64,000 nt of DNA from Geminisphaera colitermitum TAV2 (GCF_000171235.2 NZ_ABEA03000041.1:1-64000), one strand, 5' to 3'; positions 1 to 10,961 are shown, counted from the first letter of the stretch. Notes: generated by a model from the sequence alone, not told the origin. Translations and numbers: made by a program.

Positions 1-2
1 TC

Positions 3-1273
3 GCCTGGCCTCGCACCGAACTCGTTGCCCTCCCGCCGACCATCCCCCTTACCGCCCTTCCTCCCGACACCCACACCCTCCAGCACCCGCTCACCCACGC
101 CACCTACATCGAAGCCACCGTTCCCGCATGTGGCTGGATCGACATCGCCACCGCTATCCCCCCCCCCCTCCCCGTCACCCGTATTGATCGCTCCACTACC
201 GACGACCTGCACATCGAAAACGCCCATTACCGCCTCACCCTCGATTCACTTGGCCGCATCACAAACTGGCACGACAAAGCCACCGACCGCGAACTCGCCG
301 CCGCCCCGCTCAACGACTTTTGCATGTATCGCGACACCCCCCGAGTCTGCGACGCTTGGGAAATCGAATCCCATTACATCCAGCAACCCGTTGAACTCAC
401 TGCGCCAGCGACAGTGGAGATCATTGCCGACACCCCACTCGCCACGATCATCCACGTACGCCGCCGCCTGCACAACTCCGACCTCGAACAAGAAATCTGG
501 CTTCCCCGCAACTCACGCCGCATCGAATTTCGCACCCGCATCCGCTGGCATGAAAAACACAAACTCCTCAAAGTCGCCTTTCCCCTCGCCCTCACCACGC
601 ACGAAGCCCTGCACGAAATCCAATTCGGCCACCTCCGCCGTCCCACGCACCGCTCGCGCAAAGCCGATCAGGACCGCTTCGAAGTCTGCCAGCAAAAATG
701 GACCGCCCTCGCCGAGGAAAACCGCGGCATCGCCCTCCTCAACGACTGCAAGCACGGCATCAGCGCCGACCGCAACACCCTTGCCCTCACACTCCTGCGC
801 GCCCCGCAGGCGCCCGACATGACCGCCGACATCGGCGACCACGAATTCACCTACGCCCTCTACGCTTGGAACGGCCCCTTCCTCACCAGCGGCCTCGCGC
901 AACAAGCCCTCGAACTCTGCACCCCCCTCCGCCTCGTACCCAACGCCGCTCCCCCCCCCGGAACACCTCACTCATCACCTGCGACGCGCCCAACATCATA
1001 CTCGAAACCGTGAAACTCGCTGAAGACGACAGCGGCGACCTCATACTCCGACTCTACGAATCCGCCCGCGCCGCCACCCGCTGTCACATTCGCATCCAAA
1101 TCCCCGGCGTCCGCATCCAGACCGCCAGCGAAACCACCCTGCTCGAAACCCCTCTGCCCGCCGCCGCCATTGGACGTTCGATGTTGGATGTTCGATGTTC
1201 GACGTTCGGCGACGAAGTCGCCGCCGATTTCCGCCCCTTCGAAATAAAAACCCTCCGCCTGCGCATGGCTTGA
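3..1273 (+). CDS. GH38-type alpha-mannosidase, C-terminal part, frame broken at a poly-C run
   Basis: The gene enters from the left edge, so its catalytic N-terminus is outside the window. Frame 3 reads from base 3 through residues such as NDFCMYRDTPRVCDAWEIE, which resembles the conserved C-terminal beta-domain of GH38 alpha-mannosidases. At the C9 run (951-959) this frame goes into a short unrelated tail ending near 1013. The natural C-terminus (LITCDAPNIILETVKLAEDD, then LILRLYESARAATR) continues in frame 2 to the TGA at 1271-1273. One more C, or two fewer, would rejoin the frames. A second run, C11 at 158-168, is in frame. A word-like repeat (1171-1207) is translated near the end as MLDVRCSTF. 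The role would be removing alpha-mannosyl residues from glycans. Family assignment is good; whether the gene is functional is uncertain. Confidence 0.75.
951..959 (+). repeat. C9 run at the frame break of the alpha-mannosidase
   Basis: Nine uninterrupted C. Upstream homology is in frame 3 and downstream homology in frame 2. C10 or C7 would give one continuous reading frame. Confidence 0.9.
1171..1207. repeat. Word-like GTTCGATGTT repeat inside a coding region
   Basis: Tandem variants of the unit gttcgatgttggat. It reads in frame as part of the alpha-mannosidase C-terminus (MLDVRCSTF). Units of this style otherwise lie between genes in this window, so this looks like a repeat that inserted into, or was absorbed by, the 3' end of the gene. 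Confidence 0.7.
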
Positions 1274-1302
1274 ACCCCATTACCCCCTCCGACGCCCCTG
1301 AA

Positions 1303-1367
1303 GTTACGCGGACGTTTGCCAAGGAGCGGCGGTCTCCAGGCCGCCGCTCCTTGGCGGGATGCGTAAC
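1303..1367. repeat. GC-rich palindrome (REP-like) between GH38 and the FecR-domain gene
   Basis: A 14-bp perfect stem (1319-1332 with 1341-1354, loop of 8) lies inside an outer inverted repeat gttacgc/gcgtaac (1303-1309 and 1361-1367). There is no T-run, so it is more likely a REP-type element than an intrinsic terminator. The rest of the 185-base gap up to 1458 shows no gene. Confidence 0.75.
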
Positions 1368-1458
1368 ATCCGTTAATAATACCCCAAACCACGTGTCTTC
1401 CCTCAGAGTGAAGCTAGACAAATGCACATACATCCCAAATCCTCCCCACCCTAATACC

Positions 1459-2268
1459 ATGAATGCCCTCGGAAACACCTTCCGCCACCTATTCCTCATT
1501 GGCCTTGCTTGCCATGCCCTCGCTGCCATCGGCTGGACCGCTGCCGCCCCCGCCTTTTTCCGCATTGAGGAACTCACCGGCCAGGCCACCTGGACCCGTC
1601 CCGACAAACCGGACGCCCCCCTCACCCAAGGTATGATCCTCCCCGTCGAAGGCATACTGACCACCGGCCCCGACTCGCGCGTTCTCCTCCGTCTTCCCAA
1701 CGACGCCCTCGTCTCCCTCGGAGCCAACTCCGAAGTCGAACTCCTCGGCTACCACCAAGCCCCCGACGACAACAACGCCACTGAAACCGCCCCACCCGCC
1801 TCCCAGACCGAACTCAAACTCCGCCGTGGCGTGCTCACCAACCACGTCCGCAAGCTCAAGACCGGCTCCACCTACAAAATCAACACCTCCCACGGCGTGG
1901 CCGGCGTGCGCGGCACCACCTTCCGCGTACGCACCACCGAAGTCATGCAAAGCTCCATCGCCGGCATAGGCGGCACCCTCAACGAAAACTGGGTGCAAGT
2001 CGTGAGCGTTGCCACCACCGACGGCCTTGTCGGCTTCGACACCCACACCGGCCAGAAACAAGATATTGCCGCCGGCACCATCATGATCGCGGGAGACCCG
2101 GCTGACTCCGATACTGGCGGACTCCGCACCCGCCTGCTGACCCAGCGCGAAATCGACGAGATCAACCGCGACGTCAACATCCACCCCTCCCGCCCCCACC
2201 GCATCATCGGCGGCGGCGGCCCCCGCTCCCCCTACAACCTCAAACCGACCGAGGAACGCCTCCAGTAA
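1459..2268 (+). CDS. Secreted FecR-domain protein
   Basis: A 269-residue protein. The start was placed at ATG 1459 because it begins a signal peptide (MNALGNTFRHLFLIGLACHA onward, likely cleaved after the Ala-rich stretch). The open frame extends upstream through the palindrome, but that part is not protein-like. The mature region has the features of FecR-type beta-sandwich domains: an early 'tGQATWTRP..PLTQG' strand pair and the motif HGVAGVRGTTFRVR near residue 150. In classical systems FecR senses a periplasmic signal for an anti-sigma/sigma pair. No sigma factor or TonB receptor is adjacent, so here it is more likely a stand-alone periplasmic FecR-like protein of unknown role. A terminator follows. 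Confidence 0.75.
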   Translation: MNALGNTFRHLFLIGLACHALAAIGWTAAAPAFFRIEELTGQATWTRPDKPDAPLTQGMILPVEGILTTGPDSRVLLRLPNDALVSLGANSEVELLGYHQAPDDNNATETAPPASQTELKLRRGVLTNHVRKLKTGSTYKINTSHGVAGVRGTTFRVRTTEVMQSSIAGIGGTLNENWVQVVSVATTDGLVGFDTHTGQKQDIAAGTIMIAGDPADSDTGGLRTRLLTQREIDEINRDVNIHPSRPHRIIGGGGPRSPYNLKPTEERLQ

Positions 2269-2300
2269 AAAACGCACCGCATCTCCCCGCGCCATTCGCA

Positions 2301-2330
2301 GCCGCGCCCGCCTCACGGACGCGGCTTTTT
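2301..2330 (+). terminator. Intrinsic terminator after the FecR-domain gene
   Basis: The stem gccgcg...cgcggc is followed directly by TTTTT on the + strand, 32 bases after the FecR stop and before typA. Confidence 0.75.
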
Positions 2331-2461
2331 CATTGTCTCCAAAACACTCCTTGAAAACCGCGCCGCGCATCGGCACGTTGGACCCCTTTTATTCACAAAC
2401 CATCATCCACAGACCGCCAACACAGGCACACTCTACCACGCAACCGCCAGCCGCGCCGCCA

Positions 2462-4288
<1,827 letters not shown>

Positions 4289-4293
4289 AAAAA

Positions 4294-4363
4294 GTAGTCA
4301 GTAGTCAGTAGCCAGTAGCTGGTAACTTCTACTGACTACTGGCTACTGACTACTGACTACTGG
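4294..4363. repeat. Inverted word-like repeat (AGTCAGTAG / CTACTGACT)
   Basis: The left arm is tandem gtagtca units and the right arm tandem tgactac units. Together they form a long imperfect hairpin filling the typA to site-2-protease gap. There is no T-run after the stem. Confidence 0.8.
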
Positions 4364-4379
4364 CTGCTTCCCCTCCCTC

Positions 4380-5024
4380 ATGGACCTCGATCCCGCGCAC
4401 ATCCAGCAAGGCCTGCTCATTTTCATCCTCATTGTCCTGAGCCTCGCCCTCCACGAATGGGGCCACGCCTGGATGGCCGACCGACTGGGTGACGACACCC
4501 CGCGCTCCCAAGGCCGGGTCACCCTCAACCCCCTCGCGCACATAGACATATTCGGTACCCTCATCATCCCCCTCCTCGGCGTCCTCAAATTTTTCGGCGG
4601 CTTCGGATTCATCGGCTGGGCCAAGCCCGTGCAAATCAACCCCGCCGCCCTACCCCGCACCGGCCAGCGCGCCGCCGTCACCCTCGCCGGCCCCGCGATG
4701 AACGCCCTCCTCGCCCTCTTCGCCACCATTGCCGCCGGTCTTCTTTCTCGATTCGACGTCCGCCTCCACGACCTCGCCTCGCTACTCCTTCACGTTAACG
4801 TCGGCCTCATGATCTTCAACCTTCTCCCCATCCCCCCCCTCGACGGCTCCAAATTTCTCATGTACTGGGGCGGCATGAGTGAAGAAACCTACATCGGCTT
4901 TGCCAACTGGGGCTGGGTTATCCTCATCATCGCCATCAACCTCCCCGCCTTCCGCCTCCTCCTCGGGAAAATTTTCGCCCTCGCCCTCACCCCCTACATC
5001 GCCCTCTACAACCTCATCGCCTGA
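4380..5024 (+). CDS. Site-2 protease family intramembrane metalloprotease (M50)
   Basis: A 214-residue hydrophobic protein. The zinc-binding motif HEWGH lies near residue 23 in the first membrane segment. The third ligand is in the NLLPIPPLDGSKFL segment near residue 148, typical of small M50B/YwhC-like proteases, which lack a PDZ domain. Four to five hydrophobic segments are visible. Such enzymes cleave membrane-spanning substrates; the natural substrate is unknown. A C8 run (4832-4839) encodes the PIPPLDG proline stretch and is in frame. It lies between two word-like inverted repeats and is probably its own transcription unit. Confidence 0.88.
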   Translation: MDLDPAHIQQGLLIFILIVLSLALHEWGHAWMADRLGDDTPRSQGRVTLNPLAHIDIFGTLIIPLLGVLKFFGGFGFIGWAKPVQINPAALPRTGQRAAVTLAGPAMNALLALFATIAAGLLSRFDVRLHDLASLLLHVNVGLMIFNLLPIPPLDGSKFLMYWGGMSEETYIGFANWGWVILIIAINLPAFRLLLGKIFALALTPYIALYNLIA

Positions 5025-5036
5025 CAAAAAAATCCA

Positions 5037-5142
5037 ACCACTAATGCACACTAATGAGCACTAATGTTTGGATACACGGATTCGTATCAAAAAACCACTA
5101 CACAACATCTCATCAGTGTCTATTAGTGTGCATTAGTGGTTA
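5037..5142. repeat. Inverted word-like repeat (CACTAATGCACACTAATG)
   Basis: The arm at 5037-5067 (accactaatgcac repeated) pairs with tgcattagtggt at 5130-5141. It fills most of the 131-base gap between the protease and prmB and overlaps the GTG start proposed for prmB. Confidence 0.8.
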
Positions 5143-6071
5143 AAAACAACATCACCTATGAACCCCGGTCCCCCCCCCCCCCCCGCACCCTTGGAGACTG
5201 GCTTGAACACGCCCTTGACCGCTACGAGGCCTCCGACATTGCCCTCGGCCAGACCGCCTCCGACGCCCACGACGAAGCCCTCTACCTCCTCCTCCGCACG
5301 CTCAAATACCCCCTCGACAGTGACGAATCCGTTCTCTCCCACATCCCCACCCCTGACCAAGTTCGCGCCATCGAAGCCGCCCTCCACCGCCGCCTCCAAC
5401 AACGCATCCCAGCCGCCTACATCACTCGCGAAGCCTGGCTCGGCGAACACAACTTTTACGTGGACGAACGCGTCATCATTCCCCGCAGCTATTTTGTAGA
5501 AATCATCCCCACCCTCCCCCGCCTCTTCCCTTCAGGCGTCACCCCTCAAAACCTAGCCGACGTCTGCACTGGCTCCGGCTGCCTTGCCGTCCTTCTGGCG
5601 CACCAATTCCCCAGCGCCCGCGTTGACGCCCTCGACCTCTCACGCGACGCCCTTGATGTTGCTGCGATCAACATCCGTAACCACAAACTCACTACACGCG
5701 TTCACCTCCACGCCAGCGACGTCCTTGATGCCCTCCCCCCCCCCCCCCTTGGACCCACCTACGACCTCATCCTGAGCAACCCGCCCTACGAACCCAGCGC
5801 GCACGTCGATAACCAAGCCCCCGAATTCAAAGCCGAACCCCGCCTCGCGCACGACGGCGGCCCCGACGGACTGATCATCATCCGCAAACTCCTCCGCCAA
5901 GCCCGCGACCGCCTCGCGCCGCACGGACTCGTCCTGATGGAAGTCGGAGCCCTGCGCAAAGCCATCAACCGCGAATTTGCCACCCTCGCCCCCGAGTGGC
6001 TCCCCACCACCGACGGCACCAACTGCATCTGCCTCATCCGCGCCGCCCGCTTGGCGGCAAAATCCACATGA
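5136..6071 (+). CDS. prmB: PrmB-like ribosomal protein L3 glutamine methyltransferase
   Basis: About 300 residues. The N-terminal helical domain (RTLGDWLEHALDRYEASDIA) matches the PrmB subgroup rather than PrmC. It is followed by an AdoMet-binding loop (DVCTGSGCLAVLLA) and the catalytic NPPY motif (LSNPPYEPS). PrmB methylates the side-chain amide of a glutamine in ribosomal protein L3. The start is problematic. ATG 5158 is the natural-looking start, but the C15 run directly after it (5170-5184) puts it out of frame with the protein. It would be in frame with C16 or C13. As written, only a GTG at 5136, inside a repeat, is in frame. A second run, C14 at 5735-5748, encodes ALPPPPLGP and is in frame. 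Confidence 0.85.
   Translation: MVKNNITYEPRSPPPPRTLGDWLEHALDRYEASDIALGQTASDAHDEALYLLLRTLKYPLDSDESVLSHIPTPDQVRAIEAALHRRLQQRIPAAYITREAWLGEHNFYVDERVIIPRSYFVEIIPTLPRLFPSGVTPQNLADVCTGSGCLAVLLAHQFPSARVDALDLSRDALDVAAINIRNHKLTTRVHLHASDVLDALPPPPLGPTYDLILSNPPYEPSAHVDNQAPEFKAEPRLAHDGGPDGLIIIRKLLRQARDRLAPHGLVLMEVGALRKAINREFATLAPEWLPTTDGTNCICLIRAARLAAKST
5170..5184 (+). repeat. C15 run just after the probable prmB start codon
   Basis: It starts 12 bases after ATG 5158. Run length decides whether translation from that ATG enters the methyltransferase frame (C13 or C16) or a non-protein frame (C15, as here). Confidence 0.85.
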
Positions 6072-6089
6072 TATTCACGCCGTGATGAC

Positions 6090-6989
6090 TCAATGCGTTG
6101 ACTGACTCTTTGCGCGACGAATTACCACGATCAGCAACACCGCAAGCCCGGATAATAGCGCGGTCACCCGCAGCTCAGGAACAGAGCGTAGAGTCAGGGT
6201 AAGCGCGGAGTCATCAAGCGTGATGGTGCGAAACTGCGTTGTGCTGCCACGAATGGCAAACGCCAGTTGCTCTCCTTGCTGAAGACTTATCCCCGTCAGA
6301 CTTGCAGGCACGCTGGTCGCGTTGAAGATCTCAAACGTGCCGAGCGCCGATGAACTCACGGTTTGGCTGAAAAGTTCGGTCACGGAGGCACCGCTGATCT
6401 TGGCAATTTTCACAAGGATCGCCCCGGAGTCCTTTGTTCTGGCCAAAGACCAACTCAGCGCACCGCCAATGTCATAGATGCCGCCTTCCTCAGCGAGTTC
6501 GGTGTAGCTGGCAATGGACCACGCGGGGCGAAAGGCATCCACCGGATTTGTTTCGGGTGAGCCGGTTTTGTTCCAAAACGAAGTCAACCCTGTCGCAGAC
6601 GCGGTGACATAACCTCGATTGACACCGCCAACCGGCTCGTTGAGACGAAATTCAGATGCCGAAAAAGGCATCGCCGTCCATGTCGATGGGAGCAGTCTGG
6701 AAATCAGACCGTCCGCGTCGCGTCCGGCTTGAAGGTAGTAACGCCACACCGCGTCCGTCGGGTTCTGCGTCGAACCATGCGAGTTGCCGTTAAACGTTGC
6801 GGGCGCGACTGCTGCCGCGGATGCCGCCCAGCTTGCCGCACGGGAGATATCGGTCTGGGCCGATACCATCGGCAATGAGATCGCAAACAAGGATGCGATA
6901 ATGAGCACCCTGCAGGCGGCATGACTGACATGCGCAACAGGCTGCGAGTTGAGACGGACGGTGGTGGTGGTTTTCATCGTGGTTTTCAT
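6090..6989 (-). CDS. Secreted protein with a PEP-CTERM-like C-terminal anchor
   Basis: About 299 residues; the start is either of the two closely spaced ATGs at 6989 and 6977 (MKTTMKTTTT). A signal peptide follows (LIIASLFAISLPMVSA). The body is Ser/Thr/Ala-rich with no recognised enzyme motif. The C-terminus has the architecture of an exosortase sorting signal: VPEL in place of the usual VPEP, a hydrophobic helix (ALLSGLAVLLIVV), then RRAK. It is the last gene of a minus-strand cassette with the pseudopilin (7027-7650), the GH39-like enzyme and a LacI regulator. Probable role: a surface or matrix protein. No exosortase is in the window. Confidence 0.65.
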   Translation of the reverse strand: MKTTMKTTTTVRLNSQPVAHVSHAACRVLIIASLFAISLPMVSAQTDISRAASWAASAAAVAPATFNGNSHGSTQNPTDAVWRYYLQAGRDADGLISRLLPSTWTAMPFSASEFRLNEPVGGVNRGYVTASATGLTSFWNKTGSPETNPVDAFRPAWSIASYTELAEEGGIYDIGGALSWSLARTKDSGAILVKIAKISGASVTELFSQTVSSSALGTFEIFNATSVPASLTGISLQQGEQLAFAIRGSTTQFRTITLDDSALTLTLRSVPELRVTALLSGLAVLLIVVIRRAKSQSTH

Positions 6990-7026
6990 CGTGGTGTTTG
7001 TATGGGTGGATTGGCGGATTGGTGAG

Positions 7027-7650
7027 TCATTCGATGGAGAGGGCGGCGTTAATGGAGGCATAGGGAATCAGTTCGCGGCTCGTTTTGACGTGGCCGTCAA
7101 CGAACAGAAGGTTGCGCGCCGCGGTGTGTGTGTTCGGGTTGGGCCACGTTTTGTCGGCGGCTCCCCAGCGTTCGTAAACGAGGACGGCGCGTGACGGTTG
7201 CGTGAAAGACATCAGCGATTTGCGAGCGGTTTCGCTGTTTCCCAACGAAGGCCAGCGACGGTTCTGGTGATACGAATTGCGGTCCCATGAATCCGTGTAG
7301 AGTCCGCGCAACACCGGCTGGGCCGTGGGGCAGGCCATGACACCATAAACCGGCGTCTTGCCGCTCGCCTCAATGTAAGGACGAACGGCATTGAGGCGGT
7401 AGGGTTCCCCCGGAAGATAGTAGGGTGGAAACAGGTGTTTGTTGTCGGCCAGATACAGCGAGTAGGCCAGGCCGATCTGGCGCAGGTTGGAGGCGCATTG
7501 AGTGATGCGCGCCGATTCGCGGATGCGGCCCACAACCGGAATCATGATCCCGGCAAGGATGCCAATGATGACGATAACGGTGAGAAGTTCGATCAATGTA
7601 AAACCGCGCAGGTGGTGCAAGGCGCGGAGGGTGTAGTTTTTCGGATTCAT
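7027..7650 (-). CDS. Pseudopilin-like protein with H-X9-DG C-terminal motif
   Basis: A 207-residue protein starting at ATG 7650. It has the type IV prepilin leader: a short basic segment (MNPKNYTLRALHHLRG), cleavage before F, then FTLIELLTVIVIIGILAGIM with Glu at +5. The C-terminal region contains H-X9-DG (HTAARNLLFVDG), typical of the large prepilin-like families in Planctomycetota and Verrucomicrobiota. The start overlaps the stop of the GH39-like gene (ATGA), so translation is probably coupled. Probable role: a minor pilin or secretion pseudopilin acting with the neighbouring enzyme. The exact role is unknown. Confidence 0.85.
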   Translation of the reverse strand: MNPKNYTLRALHHLRGFTLIELLTVIVIIGILAGIMIPVVGRIRESARITQCASNLRQIGLAYSLYLADNKHLFPPYYLPGEPYRLNAVRPYIEASGKTPVYGVMACPTAQPVLRGLYTDSWDRNSYHQNRRWPSLGNSETARKSLMSFTQPSRAVLVYERWGAADKTWPNPNTHTAARNLLFVDGHVKTSRELIPYASINAALSIE

Positions 7651-10600
7651 GGTTTTTGGGGAGCAGTTGCTGATTGGTTGTGTTCTGTGTTCCGCCACTC
7701 CGCCGTGCGCACGGGTTGCAACCATGCTTCGTAGATGCGGGCTTGGGAACGTGATGACTGGACGGTGAGGATGTCGCCGGCACGGAGTGTCGCGGGTTCA
7801 GACAGAAGATAGCCGGACAACTCCTCCCAATTTTTCCCGCGTCGGCGAATACTCTCCGGCCACGCACTCCACGGCTCAAGCGCAAGCGGACGGTCATTGA
7901 GCTGGAGTTGCCATGGCCAGTTGAAACTCCGGGCCGCCGAGTCCGAACTGCGCACGCAAAGCAGGATGCGGGCGGCGCCGGCGTGGTTTTTGTCAAGCGT
8001 CCAGCGAATCGCCGCGTCGCCGCCCAGTTGCAGTTCCGACGACGGTGAGCCCGCCGGACGTTCCGCGCGAGAATTAGGCAGGCGGACCAGATGCACGGCC
8101 GTTTGTTCATTGATGTTGGTTGCCACTTCGAGCGGACGCGCCTGAGCAGCGGGCACAAACCTGCCGGGAACCGAAACAAGCGCGGGCGCGGCAGGTTCGA
8201 CGGGGGCGACATCCACACGCACCTCCGCTTGCAAGCCGGGAGCCGAAGTGGTCGCACCCGTGTCGTCATTGTAAACCAAATACACAGGGGCTTCACCGAT
8301 ACGCCATTCAGTTGACGCTCCCTGCCCCAATGGGAGGGCGTTGCCCCAGAAATCGAAGGCGGCATCCGGCGAGCGATTGAGGCGAAGGATGACAGGAACG
8401 CGACGAGCAGGATCGAAATAAGTATCACGCGGCGATCGGCCTGCTATCACCGGAACGGAACGCTGGTTCGCAATGCCTTCAATGCCATCGATCGGCGCGG
8501 ATTCCACTTCGCCGAGGCGACGGTCATCCCGGGCATTCATGCGCAATGTTTCATTTTCCACGCGCCAGAAGAGGACAACGTGTTTGCCATCGGCCCGGCG
8601 GTATTCGTGCGCCTGCACCTGTTCATGCCATGCGTGGCTGCGAACAAAGGCGGCCTCTCCCAACGCGCGGCTGAACCAGCCAACCGCAGGAGCGGCCATC
8701 AGGGGCGAGCCGGTCGCGCTGCCATCCATCATGAGCCGGTGGTGGATGAAAATTTTATCGACTCCATAGACCGGCGTTAGCGCGAGGAAACGGACAAAGA
8801 AGGCGGCTCCGCGTCGCGGATCAAGCGGGCGGAATGACCAGCGATTGCGCCAGTCGGGCCAGCATCCGGGCAGTGCCTCGCGGGCGATCTGGTCCTGGCG
8901 AATGAAGCTCCCGGCGATGCGCAGGGACTGTCCGGAGTGATAGCCGATCTCGGTGTTCCAGATGGTTTTTTTGTGGCCGTGGCGGGCAAGGATTTCACGC
9001 GCGCGAGTCACACGATTCAGATAACTTTTTTCGTTGTTGAAGTGGTAGCCGATTTCCGGCGGGAAGGGTGTCGTGTAAGTGTGGATACTAAGGATATCGA
9101 ATGTATCGCCACCGCCGAGCTCCATGAAGCGTTCGAGGAAGGGAAAAAAGTTCCCCGTGCCCGAGGGGGCGAGGATGAGGGCGTCGGGGTCGGCGGCTTT
9201 GACGGCGTCGTGCGCGGCTTTGGCCATTTCGTAGTATTTTTCCACCGGGGCGTGAAAAAAGAATCCGCGCGGAGCGAGTTTGTTGTTATTGGGTTCATTC
9301 CAGATTTCGTAGTGCCGCACGCGGCCTTTGTAACGAGTGGCGATGCGCCGGCAAAATTCGCTCCAGTCGCTGATGTCACGTGGTGATGAATACGCACCAC
9401 GTCCGCGATAGGTGCCCGTTGCGGGATCGCTGCTGGCCCACTCTGGCGTCATGGACAATACGACGAGCGGCGGGGCCATGCCCGCGGCCTCGACCCGTTG
9501 CACGTAGGCATCGAGGCCGGACCAGTCCCAGCGGTCGGGCGCGGGCTGGATGCCCGACCATACGACGGCGCGTCCGCCGTTGTCGTGAAAGCGCGTCCAC
9601 TTGGCGCCGACGCGGGCGAAAGGCGCGGTGTGAACGCCGACAATATTGGACTCGCTCATCTCCGCTGGAAGTGGGGCCGCAGTGATGCCAAATCCGACAG
9701 AACGAGGCGCCCCTATCTGTATCCCATTGTTCAATACAAATCGCAAATGTGCGGTAAAATAACCGTAACGCTCAGACGGAAGAGGAACCGTGAGCCTGCA
9801 TTCGCCAACATCATTGGCTGGAATCGTCACCGGCAAACGCCGAGGGGCAATTTCAACCTCCGCATCCTGCCAATCAGTCACACGCAATTCGACGTAACCG
9901 GAAACATCTGTGGGGGCAACGTTGCCGAGACGCAATTCGAGTGCGGGTTTCCCGTCATTGTCTGCTCCGCTCACCTCCCCCGCCCCCCCCCTCCCCCAGA
10001 GATAACCACCGAGGTTTGCCGCACCCATCTGAACGAGTTTCCCTAATTTTTCGTCACCCGACAGAGCTTGGCCCGCTCGCGGAAGAACATCAAAAAACAC
10101 CGATACCGCAGGCAGGGCTTTTATGGAAAAAGCTTCCACTTGATGGCATTCCTGTTTGCGGCCAGCGTCATCGCCATCGGATGAAGAAGCGCGCAATGCG
10201 AAATCCACAATGGGCGCAAGCTGGCCGTGCCATTGTCCAACCAACACGTCCGCAACACGGGCTTCGATTACGTCGCCGCGCCGGGTCAGTCGCAGGATGA
10301 GCGCGGACGCGTCACGCGCACTGGCGATGGAAACCCGGTCCCCCGTTTTTATTGTCGTTGCGGATTTTTCTCTGAGATGCGCCTGCGTGTTTGTCTGGTC
10401 AAACTCCACCCACAACTGCCAGTCCGCGGCATCGCACAAGCCCAGAGAGAAAACGCCGGCCTTGGCGTTGCGGACAATTCGCGCCTCGGCTGCGAAATCA
10501 CCAAAAGCCGGGCGTTCATGCTGACTTCGCAATGGATAATAACGGTAACGCAGGGTTGTGGCCCCGGTTTTCCATGCGTCGGCGGTGGTATTTTCCGAGG

Positions 10601-10820
10601 CGGCCCCCAACAACAATTTCCCGTTGGATACCCCGGCGGAGTCCGCGTCGCCTTCGGTCAAAGTCCAGGTCACGCCATCAAGATCCTTGGAAAAATCCGC
10701 CTGTTGTTCGCGGGGAACCGCGCTGACACGGGATGCTGCCAGGCACAGTGCGACGATGAGCAGCGAATGGCTGACCAGACGAGGTAGTCGTTGCAAGACG
10801 GTAATCAGTCTGGTGCGCAT
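7647..10820 (-). CDS. Large secreted GH39/GHA-type glycoside hydrolase
   Basis: A 1057-residue protein. ATG 10820 was chosen because it starts the signal peptide (MRTRLITVLQRLPRLVSHSL then LLIVALCLAASRVSA). Order: an N-terminal beta-sandwich carbohydrate-binding-like region, a central (beta/alpha)8 region, and a C-terminal beta-sandwich. Clan GH-A signatures are visible. The acid/base Glu509 lies in YEIWNEPN and the likely nucleophile Glu624 in IWNTEIGYHSG, the arrangement of GH39 xylosidase-like enzymes. The substrate cannot be read from sequence. A C9 run at 9983-9991 (coding strand G9, residues GRGGAG) is in frame. It is followed by an overlapping pseudopilin gene and preceded by a LacI regulator, with a palindrome at 10962-10977 as candidate operator. 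Confidence 0.78.
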   Translation of the reverse strand: MRTRLITVLQRLPRLVSHSLLIVALCLAASRVSAVPREQQADFSKDLDGVTWTLTEGDADSAGVSNGKLLLGAASENTTADAWKTGATTLRYRYYPLRSQHERPAFGDFAAEARIVRNAKAGVFSLGLCDAADWQLWVEFDQTNTQAHLREKSATTIKTGDRVSIASARDASALILRLTRRGDVIEARVADVLVGQWHGQLAPIVDFALRASSSDGDDAGRKQECHQVEAFSIKALPAVSVFFDVLPRAGQALSGDEKLGKLVQMGAANLGGYLWGRGGAGEVSGADNDGKPALELRLGNVAPTDVSGYVELRVTDWQDAEVEIAPRRLPVTIPANDVGECRLTVPLPSERYGYFTAHLRFVLNNGIQIGAPRSVGFGITAAPLPAEMSESNIVGVHTAPFARVGAKWTRFHDNGGRAVVWSGIQPAPDRWDWSGLDAYVQRVEAAGMAPPLVVLSMTPEWASSDPATGTYRGRGAYSSPRDISDWSEFCRRIATRYKGRVRHYEIWNEPNNNKLAPRGFFFHAPVEKYYEMAKAAHDAVKAADPDALILAPSGTGNFFPFLERFMELGGGDTFDILSIHTYTTPFPPEIGYHFNNEKSYLNRVTRAREILARHGHKKTIWNTEIGYHSGQSLRIAGSFIRQDQIAREALPGCWPDWRNRWSFRPLDPRRGAAFFVRFLALTPVYGVDKIFIHHRLMMDGSATGSPLMAAPAVGWFSRALGEAAFVRSHAWHEQVQAHEYRRADGKHVVLFWRVENETLRMNARDDRRLGEVESAPIDGIEGIANQRSVPVIAGRSPRDTYFDPARRVPVILRLNRSPDAAFDFWGNALPLGQGASTEWRIGEAPVYLVYNDDTGATTSAPGLQAEVRVDVAPVEPAAPALVSVPGRFVPAAQARPLEVATNINEQTAVHLVRLPNSRAERPAGSPSSELQLGGDAAIRWTLDKNHAGAARILLCVRSSDSAARSFNWPWQLQLNDRPLALEPWSAWPESIRRRGKNWEELSGYLLSEPATLRAGDILTVQSSRSQARIYEAWLQPVRTAEWRNTEHNQSATAPQKP

Positions 10821-10961
10821 GGCGAAAAGCGAAGAAGGGGCGGCATGAGAATGGGCATTCGTCAGTGATCCGTTGTCCCTTACCTTATTGAAAAACAACC
10901 GCTGACAAAAGCATTGGGCACATCGTGCCGGAGCCCTGAAACCTGCGCAAGGGCCGCCCTA

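Noticed and set aside
1195-1458. Upstream extension of the FecR-domain frame
   Set aside because: It crosses the 3' end of the mannosidase and a palindrome, and would place the signal peptide internally.
4294-4363. Intrinsic terminator after typA
   Set aside because: A strong stem exists but no T-run follows; the stem is one of the word-like inverted repeats found throughout the window.
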